A DNA stretch of 64,000 nt from Vibrio coralliilyticus (GTDB lineage: Bacteria > Pseudomonadota > Gammaproteobacteria > Enterobacterales > Vibrionaceae). A program made the position numbers and the translations under genes. The stretch is from positions 310,001-374,000 of the forward strand of contig NZ_CP024628.1 in assembly GCF_024449095.1 (NCBI RefSeq), read 5' to 3'. Numbering within the stretch: the stretch's first letter is position 1; each line of letters opens with the position of its first letter. This document shows, one piece after another, positions 55,302 to 62,581 of the stretch. The notes beneath the pieces were generated by a model that saw only the letters and a program-made list of their open reading frames with translations, ran no database searches and was not told the origin of the DNA.

Positions 55302-56480
55302 TTAGTTCCTAGCTTTAATCAAGGGAGCTTGTTTTTTGTTTCTTATCTCTATCAGCTTGCCAAACCCTATGACGAAACTAATAGCGAGTAAAAGTGATAG
55401 GAAAGTCATCATCGCCATCCAATTCCCAAAGCGTTGCGCCACTAGACCTGAAGTGATTACAGGTATAGAAAAACCAATATAGGAATATATATACATACCT
55501 GCTGTAGCACGGGCCTTATCAATGCTGTGATTGCTTGTAAACTTAAATAGGGCAGCCATGTATGTGAGCCCGTAGCTCGAGAGACTTGTGCAAGATGCCC
55601 CGATCAGAATTATCGTAATTGACTTCTGATGGTATCCAAATGCTATGAGACCAAAGCCTATTATTGTCAAAAAGCACCCACAAATCAGGCTTACACTTGA
55701 AGGTATACGCTTAGCATTGTGCTGTATAAAAAAGCCGGTACAGATTGAAAGGAAAACCATCATACCCGTCCAATCACTAAATCCGATTTCACTTAATAGA
55801 ACCGGTACGATAGCGATTACCATGCCTGTAGTTGCCCATGCCATCATCATCCCCAAGCCATAGGTCCATGTATTGGGGGGAAAGCAAGGTGAAGTGATGA
55901 TCTTAAGATCTGGCTTGATGATTTGATTGGTAGGTAGTCGGGAAAGCAATACCATCAAGATAGGAACCAGTAAAAATAGACTTAGGTAACTGTAGGGAAG
56001 CACAGTCACTCCAGTCACACTTAGACTCGTGCTGGTTGCAAGCGCACCACTACCAAAGCCAATTGATGTGGAGGCAGCAACAAGCAAAGTGCCAAACTTC
56101 AGTTCTTCTTCGTCGATAAGATCATAAATATACGCAGAGACGGAAGTGGTGGTTAACGCAGTAGCGACACCTAATAACAGTCTTGCAATAAATAAGGAGT
56201 TCCAGTTTGGCTGCACGACTAGGAGCGTTGTTGCACCAACGCTCAAAACTAAGGCAATGAATATCGGCTGCTTTCGGCCTACCTTGTTTGATATACCACC
56301 CAATAAGAACAAAGTAGGTAAAAGCCCCAATACATAAGCTGCAAAGGCCACGGTTAAAGCCGCAGTACCCATATTACTATTTTCGGCATAGAGGCTATAA
56401 AGCGGAGCCTGAAGATTCACAGAAAAGGTCACGCTGAACATAACCAGAGCCAAAACACTTAATGATATTCGCTTTTCCAT
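55302..56480 (-). CDS. MFS exporter, candidate self-resistance transporter
   Basis: A 392-residue major facilitator protein with twelve helices. Loop 2-3 motif A GGISNKVGRKQP (about 61-72) and motif C-like glycines in TM5 place it with drug:H+ antiporters. Within a biosynthetic operon it is the natural candidate for export of the product and self-protection; Streptomyces clusters use DcsJ, a different transporter. Situated 32 bases after the DcsD-like gene. Confidence 0.86.
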   Translation of the reverse strand: MEKRISLSVLALVMFSVTFSVNLQAPLYSLYAENSNMGTAALTVAFAAYVLGLLPTLFLLGGISNKVGRKQPIFIALVLSVGATTLLVVQPNWNSLFIARLLLGVATALTTTSVSAYIYDLIDEEELKFGTLLVAASTSIGFGSGALATSTSLSVTGVTVLPYSYLSLFLLVPILMVLLSRLPTNQIIKPDLKIITSPCFPPNTWTYGLGMMMAWATTGMVIAIVPVLLSEIGFSDWTGMMVFLSICTGFFIQHNAKRIPSSVSLICGCFLTIIGFGLIAFGYHQKSITIILIGASCTSLSSYGLTYMAALFKFTSNHSIDKARATAGMYIYSYIGFSIPVITSGLVAQRFGNWMAMMTFLSLLLAISFVIGFGKLIEIRNKKQAPLIKARN

Positions 56481-56512
56481 ACGCTCATTCCTTTAATTAG
56501 TATTGAGTGAGA

Positions 56513-57502
56513 TTACATGTCACACCCAGCAGTAGCTCGAGTTTCACTCCATGTGGTAATGCAGCTATCCGTTTCTTCATTTCCAAGATCACCAAATAGC
56601 TCTGTTGATAAATATCTCTCTCCGGTATCAGGTGCCATAGCTAATATGACGCTTCCTTCAGGGGCAGTCTTAGCAAGCTCTAACGCTGTCGCTACGGTCG
56701 CTCCTGCTGAAATACCAACAAGAATCCCTTCATGTCGGGCTAAATCTCGTGCAGTAGTGATTCCTTTGTTGCCATCGATTACGACGAGGTTATCCACCAC
56801 ATTTTCATCAAGAACACTTGGTACAAAATCCGGTGTCCATCCCTGAACTGGGTGAACCGTCCACTGATTTTTTGCCAGAATACGAGCGCCTTTAGGCTCA
56901 GGTACGACAATCTCTACGTCAGGTCGAGCTAGCTTAAGCATCTGTCCAATACCTGTAAGAGTTCCGCTTGTACCAAATCCAGTAACAAAATAGTCCAACC
57001 GTTTCCCAGCGAAATCACTGAGTATTTCGCTCGCCGTAGTCTCACGGTGATAGGCAGGGTTGGCAGGGTTATCGAACTGACGAGGTCTAAACCAACCATT
57101 TTCTTCAGCAAGTTGATCTGCGATTCGATTTCCACCGCTACTACCTTGTTCACTCGGAAATAAAATGACTTCTCCGCCGTATGCTCGAATTAATTTTCTG
57201 CGCTCTAGTGAGTATCCGTCGCCCATCACGGCAATAAACTTGTAGCCTCTTGATGCGGCTACCATAGCAAAGGCGATTCCAACGTTGCCCGAGGTGCACT
57301 CAATGATCGTGTCCCCTTTCTTGAGCTGACCCTTTGCCTCTGCATCCAAAACGATTGAGAGCGCAAGTCTGTCTTTTACAGAGCCTCCCGGGTTGAAAGA
57401 TTCAACTTTTACGTATACCTCAACTCCTTTGGGAGCTAAGTCGTTAAGTTTGACGATAGGAGTACGTCCAACGATTTCAGTTATTGAGTTGTACAAAGTC
57501 AT
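56513..57502 (-). CDS. dcsD-like: PLP-dependent O-ureidoserine synthase-like protein (DcsD-like)
   Basis: A 329-residue fold-type II enzyme of the cysteine synthase family: PLP lysine K43 in NPGGSVKDRLA, phosphate loop GTSGT (about 176-180) and the asparagine loop TSGNVGI (70-76). Two substrate-loop changes stand out against normal CysK: TSGNTG is TSGNVG (V74) and the MPETMS loop is MGDGYS (93-98). In D-cycloserine synthesis DcsD joins O-acetyl-L-serine with hydroxyurea to form O-ureido-L-serine. The C-terminal ~30 residues are an unusual Cys-containing tail. Fourth function of the operon, 15 bases from the DcsA-like gene. Confidence 0.84.
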   Translation of the reverse strand: MTLYNSITEIVGRTPIVKLNDLAPKGVEVYVKVESFNPGGSVKDRLALSIVLDAEAKGQLKKGDTIIECTSGNVGIAFAMVAASRGYKFIAVMGDGYSLERRKLIRAYGGEVILFPSEQGSSGGNRIADQLAEENGWFRPRQFDNPANPAYHRETTASEILSDFAGKRLDYFVTGFGTSGTLTGIGQMLKLARPDVEIVVPEPKGARILAKNQWTVHPVQGWTPDFVPSVLDENVVDNLVVIDGNKGITTARDLARHEGILVGISAGATVATALELAKTAPEGSVILAMAPDTGERYLSTELFGDLGNEETDSCITTWSETRATAGCDM

Positions 57503-57517
57503 TAGCTTTCTCTCTTA

Positions 57518-58300
57518 TTAGTTGTGTGATTTGAACGGACACTGACTCGGTCTAGGAACATTGGTTTCTTGCAACTGATACTGTCGCCACTCAAGGTTCT
57601 CTTCGTCACCATAAAAGCCAAGTTCAGTTGGCATAAGACCATCATTGTAATTTTTTACGCGACTTCGAATGCGTTCCCTGGCCTGTCTTCCACCTTTGGT
57701 TTCTCCATTGGCGACAATGTCAAAGATTTCTCTCGCGTTAACTACGAAGTTAAGATGCGAGCCTAGATTCCTATTTTTAAGTTGATGATGTTGATTCGTG
57801 CTCATGTTGATAAACAACTCGACGCCATTAAAGCAATAAGTCCACTCTGATGATTCGGGTTCTCTAGGCACATGGCTTGGCCACTCATCGATGTCGTGCT
57901 GGTGAGTCCAGTTAAGAATGTCCCAACCTAGCTCATGCCCAGACAAGGAAGGCGAGATGTCAGGGGCAAAGAAAACGACTAATGGCGAAAACATGCGCTT
58001 GTTGACTGGAGTGGCATTTATCATGTCTGTGTAAGCGATTAAGCCATGCAAAAACTGATAGTAACCATTGTGTTCATCCGCATCGCAAAACAGCAAATGG
58101 ATGGATTTAGAGCTCCAAGCTCTTTTACTAAACAAACAGGGAAATTCTGGCGAACTGACTCTAGAGCTGAACTCTTCCCATGCTTCTTTTTTCCACTCTG
58201 ATAATTCATCCAACTTTGGTAGGAGCTCTGCATGCGTGAGAAGAGTTTTATGGCGTTCATTGCAAGCAGGTGTTGATAGAGAGCTTTCGATGGTTTTCAT
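57518..58300 (-). CDS. dcsA-like: YqcI/YcgG-family haem protein, DcsA-like (arginine N-hydroxylase)
   Basis: A 260-residue protein of the YqcI/YcgG family: FPCLFS (53-58), EWPSHVP (139-145), WTYCFNGVELFI (153-164), HHQLKNRNLG with candidate haem-ligand His171/172 (171-180), and the family ending PRPSQCPF (249-256). DcsA, of the same family, is a haem protein that turns L-arginine into N-omega-hydroxyarginine. It starts only two bases after the DcsB-like gene, the pair that together would make hydroxyurea. No signal peptide, so cytoplasmic. Confidence 0.85.
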   Translation of the reverse strand: MKTIESSLSTPACNERHKTLLTHAELLPKLDELSEWKKEAWEEFSSRVSSPEFPCLFSKRAWSSKSIHLLFCDADEHNGYYQFLHGLIAYTDMINATPVNKRMFSPLVVFFAPDISPSLSGHELGWDILNWTHQHDIDEWPSHVPREPESSEWTYCFNGVELFINMSTNQHHQLKNRNLGSHLNFVVNAREIFDIVANGETKGGRQARERIRSRVKNYNDGLMPTELGFYGDEENLEWRQYQLQETNVPRPSQCPFKSHN

Positions 58301-58302
58301 TA

Positions 58303-59130
58303 TTAAGAGTCCTTATTCTGTTTGAATAGGATATCCACTGCTTGAGAGATTAGATCAAGTCCTTCTGAGTTAGCTGCTGATAAATGACTGTCAGCGCAAA
58401 ACTCAGCAAGTTCTAATCCCATAACTTGAGCACTAGGTAGTGATTTGAAAAGTTCTAATAACTGAGCAAACTTCAGCCCACCTTCGACTTTGAAGTCAGC
58501 TGAGATCTGACCCGGGTCCATAACATCCCAATCTACGTGTATCCAAACTTTGGAGTCTCCAATGAAATTAACAACCGAATCTGGAGTCAGTTCGGCTGGC
58601 GGTATGTGCAATACTCCAGCGGAATTAACATTGCTAAGCTCTTCTTCGTCGATGTCATGAACGCCAATTAAAGCAACGTTATTGGCGTTAACGCCCATTC
58701 CGTAGCCGCTATCCCACAGCCCACAGGTTGCTGCTAGCACCATGCCTCCAAGGTAGCCACTTTCTGTTGTCTCCGGTGTGTTGAAGTCGCTATGTGCATC
58801 AATCCACAAGACTTTGACATCTGGATAGCTAGAGGCAACAACAGGGAGCGTTGCTAGGCTTGCAGAGCAGGTATTTGAGGCAAAGATAACAGGGACGTTA
58901 CTGTTTGATAGACATCGAGACAGCTCACTCTGCAATTGATCAAGCGTTTTTCCTGCTTCAGGTAGGGCTACACTCCAATCATCGTTTTTAGCAGGCGATC
59001 TCTTGCCAATATAGTTCGGTGTAGTCTCATACTTTTGAGCTAGTTTCTCAGCTGTCAGTTTTGCACCTTCTAGCATTCGATCAGACCTATCTCCGACACG
59101 GCCTTGTGAGCATATAATTTGAAAGGACAT
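58303..59130 (-). CDS. dcsB-like: Arginase-fold hydroxyarginine hydrolase, DcsB-like
   Basis: A 275-residue ureohydrolase. Manganese motifs: WIDAHSDFNTP (D111, H113, D115) and HVDWDVMDPG (D200, D202). Two arginase features are changed. The His ligand is Cys88 (ASNTCSAS), and the general acid-base His of SGNxHG is lost (SGYLGG). Both changes are the published differences of DcsB, which hydrolyses N-omega-hydroxyarginine to hydroxyurea and ornithine but not arginine. First gene of the operon. GGAAG lies upstream of the ATG. Confidence 0.88.
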   Translation of the reverse strand: MSFQIICSQGRVGDRSDRMLEGAKLTAEKLAQKYETTPNYIGKRSPAKNDDWSVALPEAGKTLDQLQSELSRCLSNSNVPVIFASNTCSASLATLPVVASSYPDVKVLWIDAHSDFNTPETTESGYLGGMVLAATCGLWDSGYGMGVNANNVALIGVHDIDEEELSNVNSAGVLHIPPAELTPDSVVNFIGDSKVWIHVDWDVMDPGQISADFKVEGGLKFAQLLELFKSLPSAQVMGLELAEFCADSHLSAANSEGLDLISQAVDILFKQNKDS

Positions 59131-59487
59131 TTAAAAGACTTCCATAACATTAAAAAGGAAGTGGGTTTATAACCCACTTTAAATAAACTTAAAATATATA
59201 GAAAACACAGACTGTTAATTATTAACAGCATATCAATCCTAAAACCAGAAGATATTAAGGTGTATCTATAAAAGGATGATACTTGGTTAACCAAAATATG
59301 TCATATTCACTTTGATTCTTAACATAATAATCCAAATTAATACTTGTGACATTGATCTATAAAAACAGGAAAGAAATTTAAATCCATTAATTTCATAATG
59401 TTACGACATTCAATTTGATTGAGTTACGTTAAGAAATAATCTTTCCATTGGGATTTGCAATATTATTTCTCGAATTTATCTAGACAA

Positions 59488-59570
59488 AATTGTATCTATT
59501 ACAATTCGGTAATTGAATTAATTGTCTATATTTTACTGATATGAGAACAGGGAAGTTGTATTTATTACAA
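59488..59570. promoter_or_regulatory. Two palindromic operator candidates in the cluster control region
   Basis: The 654-bp gap 59131-59784 is very AT-rich and holds no gene. A 19-bp palindrome, AATTGTATCTATTACAATT (59488-59506), and a second copy, TTGTATTTATTACAA (59556-59570), share TTGTA-N5-TACAA and lie 66 bp apart. They are the best candidate sites for the divergent MocR regulator. A TTGACA hexamer at 59647-59652 could be a -35 element, but no good -10 matches it. Confidence 0.55.
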
Positions 59571-59784
59571 TATTTAAATTGCCATTATTGAGAAAATAAT
59601 AATGATGAAATAGATTACTGACATATATACCTTTATTAGCACCTGATTGACATAGAACTTCCGCAAGATAAGTCAGTCATAACTCGATGTTAAATCCTTG
59701 TGTCTAGGTCGCTAATCTTGTAAAAAGGTCAGAGAGCCAACACACTTTCATGTATTAAAAATCAAACAGTTATGAGGTCTAATA

Positions 59785-61128
59785 GTGAAAGCTAGATACA
59801 AAAACATTGTCGATAGATATGCGGACGCGATTAGATCTGGTCGTTTGCATTCTGGGACAAAACTGCCCACACACCGTAAGCTTTCCTCTGAAGAATCGAT
59901 TTCATTAGCGACTGCAACGAGGGTCTATGCTGAATTAGAGGTTATGGGGCTGGTAAGTGGCGAAGTAGGTAGAGGGACGTTTGTGCGGGACATTAGTCTT
60001 CCCTCAAATCATGGTATGGATCAGCAAATGATTGCCTCTGATGTTGTAGACCTAAACTTCAACTACCCCTCATTGCCTGAACAAGGGGAGCTTCTGAGGC
60101 ATGCACTGCGTTCTTTGTCATTCTCAGGCGGCATTGAGGCTCATCTTCTATATTCACCTCATGCGGGCTCATTGAGCGATCGCGAAATCTTTGCTCTTCA
60201 TTTTTCAAAACATGGCATGACATTTAGTGCTGAAGAACTTTTAGTCGTAAATGGAGCTCAGCATGGGCTAATGGTAGCCGTTATGGGCTTGTTGCAGCCG
60301 GGAGATGTCGTCGGTGTAGACGCATTAACTTATCCCGGATTTAAAGCTTTAGCACAGCTCTATCATATTGAACTAGTGCCAATCCCATTTGATACAGATG
60401 GCCCAAATCTCAATGCTCTTCGCCAGCTTTGTAGCCAAAGAAAGATGAAGGCAATCTACACTATGCCAACCTTACATAATCCACTAGGCTGGGTGCTAAG
60501 TGCTCAGCAGCGTATTGAGATCGCTGAAATTGCTCGCCTGCATGACTTACTGATAATTGAAGATACAGCCTATGCCTATCTAGTTGAGAACCCACCATTG
60601 CCGATTTACCACTATGCGCCTGAGCGAACGGTAATCGTAACGGGTTTTTCAAAAAATGTTGCCACCGGCCTGCGCATTGGGGTTGTAATTGCCCCTAAGA
60701 ATCTTAGAGCTGGGCTAGAAAGGGCAATTCGTGCTACCACATGGAACACGCCATCCATATTAACTACTATTGTCAGAAATTGGGTAGAAGACGGGGTCGT
60801 TAAGGAGCTAGAAGAGAAAAAGAGAGCAGACGCGATATCGCGGCAACTCTTAGCGAAAGAGATCTTAAGCCCACTTAAATATATCAGTCATCCCACATCA
60901 TATTTCATTTGGTTACCTTTAGAGGAAGGCATTCGTTCTGACAACATTACGTCAACTCTAATAAAGCACAATATCTCTGTGTCTACAGCGGACCCTTTTT
61001 CTGTAACCAAAACGATTCCTCATGCACTAAGAATAGCACTTGGTTCTGTTAGTACATCATCACTACAGTCTGCTTTACAGACAGTAAGAGACTGCATTAT
61101 TGACATTGACTTAAGCTCTCCTCAATAG
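59785..61128 (+). CDS. MocR-type regulator of the cycloserine-like cluster
   Basis: A 447-residue protein beginning at GTG with GAGG eight bases before it. Residues 1-75 are a GntR winged helix (TKLPTHRKLSSEESISLATATRVYAELEVMGL); the rest is a fold-type I aminotransferase-like domain with TMPTLHNPLG and the PLP-lysine segment GFSKNVATGLRIG. It is divergent from the operon inside the same IS frame, so it is its dedicated regulator. Since cycloserine reacts with PLP, the PLP domain could sense the product directly (inference). Confidence 0.87.
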   Translation: MKARYKNIVDRYADAIRSGRLHSGTKLPTHRKLSSEESISLATATRVYAELEVMGLVSGEVGRGTFVRDISLPSNHGMDQQMIASDVVDLNFNYPSLPEQGELLRHALRSLSFSGGIEAHLLYSPHAGSLSDREIFALHFSKHGMTFSAEELLVVNGAQHGLMVAVMGLLQPGDVVGVDALTYPGFKALAQLYHIELVPIPFDTDGPNLNALRQLCSQRKMKAIYTMPTLHNPLGWVLSAQQRIEIAEIARLHDLLIIEDTAYAYLVENPPLPIYHYAPERTVIVTGFSKNVATGLRIGVVIAPKNLRAGLERAIRATTWNTPSILTTIVRNWVEDGVVKELEEKKRADAISRQLLAKEILSPLKYISHPTSYFIWLPLEEGIRSDNITSTLIKHNISVSTADPFSVTKTIPHALRIALGSVSTSSLQSALQTVRDCIIDIDLSSPQ

Positions 61129-61234
61129 CGGCAATAAGGACAATCAATCCTAACTGAATAATTTGAAAAAGCCCCTCGAATGAGGCAATGTAAATCAGAT
61201 AAGGATCGGTTGAGCGATCCTTCTGATGAGAGAC

Positions 61235-61266
61235 AATCGGAAGCCTGTTTCTAGGTTTCCGATTTT
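61235..61266 (+). terminator. Terminator in the right IS copy
   Basis: A 12-bp stem (AATCGGAAGCCT with AGGTTTCCGATT) then TTTTTT. It would end read-through from the MocR gene and shield the transposase, as is common in IS elements. Confidence 0.85.
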
Positions 61267-61268
61267 TT

Positions 61269-61580
61269 ATGTCTATTCAAAACTGTTTTGCTGATTTTCT
61301 CGAAGAGAATCCTGATGATATAGCTCAACTCACCACGTTCTCTGAACATATCCCAGATGAGTGGGTTGCTAAAGCAGCCACTCTTTCCGATAAAGCGGCT
61401 ATTCGCCGCCGTCGATTACCAAGTGACATGGTCTTATGGTTAATTGTCGGCATGGCTTTCTTTCGTTATGAACCTATTGCCGAAGTAGCACGAAGAATGA
61501 ATTCTATCAGCGCTACTTCACCAATATGGCATGCTACCGCCCTCACAGTTAACAGTTTTACGCAGCCCATCGTAGCATAG
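61269..61580 (+). pseudogene. Truncated IS4-family transposase (right copy)
   Basis: A 103-codon frame whose first 77 residues (to ARRMN) are the IS4-type transposase N-terminal domain with IRRRRLPSDMVLWLIVGMAFF; the rest is foreign sequence after the deletion point. The catalytic DDE part is absent. Inactive. Confidence 0.82.
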
Positions 61581-61727
61581 TACCTGTGTGGCTTCTTTAC
61601 GCTGAGTGTTGCCTCATGGTATTAGGTCAAGTATGGAATAAGACATGCAGCCAATGTGCGTAGAGCTGCTGCTCTAACCAATTTCGGGGCAAAAATGAGT
61701 TACGAAAAATTGAATATTTACAACTCA

Positions 61728-61752
61728 TGAATAACTACAAGTATGGTAAGTC
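61728..61752 (+). repeat. Right flanking direct repeat
   Basis: Second copy of the 25-bp repeat (one mismatch to 53185-53209, same orientation), just outside the right IS remnant. Confidence 0.75.
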
Positions 61753-61770
61753 TAGCCGCAGGATAGCTGA

Positions 61771-62517
61771 CTACTCATTTCTTTCAGTTTGCTTTTTTAG
61801 TATTGATTTCAATTCCCGAACCTCTGCTTTGAGCTCATGCACCTCTTCTAAGATCTGAACCTCCATCTTACGCTCGTTAGAAGTGTCCATGATCCACGAG
61901 GCGAGAACCGCGGTAAAGCTACCAAACATACCAACGCCAGTCGTGATTAAAACAATGGCAACAATGCGCCCTTCTAGAGTCACAGGGAAAAAGTCACCGT
62001 ATCCAACCGTTGTGATGGTGACGAATGTCCACCAAAACGCATCACCAGCGGTATGAATATTGGCACCCGGCATGTCCTTCTCAAGATAGAGAATATAAAT
62101 CGAACCAAACACCATCATCATCAATGAAGTGACCACCATAAAATGCAGTGACGTCGACGCTTTGTTCTCATTGATTGCATGAGAAATCATAGAGATAGAT
62201 TTGATCGCACGGATTAGGCGAAACACACGAATCAAACGAGCAAACTGGTTCATCTCCATTAACGGAATACAAGAGATAAGGTCAAGCCAGCCCCATTTCA
62301 TGTATTCAAGCTTTGATGGCGCAGCACGATACTGCTGCACAAAATCGATAAAGAAGATCATGCAGATAAAGGTATCTACGTAAATCAATATCTGAAGAAT
62401 TTCAGGCGGTAACTTAAAGATAAGTTCAACGGTTAATGAGACCACAACAAACAAAGACAGTATTAAGACTGCCAATTGAAAGCTTGTGATTTGTTCCGGT
62501 ACTTTTGGTCGATACAT
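61771..62517 (-). CDS. Voltage-gated-type potassium channel
   Basis: About 248 residues from the ATG at 62517 (the longer frame starts at a TTG without a clear ribosome-binding site). A six-helix ion-channel fold with an S4-like segment rich in Arg (FARLIRVFRLIRAIKS), the selectivity filter TTVGYGDFF and the S6 helix, followed by a C-terminal coiled coil (EVHELKAEVRELKSIL). It should conduct K+ across the inner membrane. It lies 64 bases downstream of the LtrA gene on the same strand. Confidence 0.9.
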   Translation of the reverse strand: MYRPKVPEQITSFQLAVLILSLFVVVSLTVELIFKLPPEILQILIYVDTFICMIFFIDFVQQYRAAPSKLEYMKWGWLDLISCIPLMEMNQFARLIRVFRLIRAIKSISMISHAINENKASTSLHFMVVTSLMMMVFGSIYILYLEKDMPGANIHTAGDAFWWTFVTITTVGYGDFFPVTLEGRIVAIVLITTGVGMFGSFTAVLASWIMDTSNERKMEVQILEEVHELKAEVRELKSILKKQTERNE

Positions 62518-62581
62518 AATGGCAATCCAGTAAACCGCAAAGTAGACTGCCCTGCGGTTCAAACAAAAGGGCTTAATCGAG

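Larger units (their letters stand above)
61167..61727 (+). mobile_element. Right IS4-family remnant and unassigned flank
   Basis: 61167-61500 matches the left copy in inverted orientation: same end AAAAGCCCCTCGAATGAGGC, same short stem and terminator, same transposase N-terminus. After 61500 the homology stops; 61501-61727 is sequence I could not assign, possibly the far end of the IS or another deletion junction. Confidence 0.75.
53185..61752. mobile_element. IS-framed composite element carrying a cycloserine-like gene cluster
   Basis: Two truncated copies of one IS4-family element, in opposite orientation, face inwards with identical ends at 53607 and 61167 and enclose 7.56 kb of cargo (53608-61166). 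The cargo is exactly one operon and its divergent regulator: only seven bases separate the last stop codon from the left IS and 38 bases from the right IS. A 25-bp direct repeat with one mismatch lies outside both (53185-53209 and 61728-61752). The cargo intergenic region is notably AT-rich. Both transposase genes are broken, so the element is no longer self-mobile. Confidence 0.75.

Noticed and set aside
58303..59130. Ordinary arginase or agmatinase
   Set aside because: The His metal ligand is Cys and the catalytic SGNxHG His is missing, unlike true arginases.
62518..62562. Longer start (TTG) for the K+ channel
   Set aside because: No ribosome-binding site; the added residues precede a natural ATG start and add nothing conserved.
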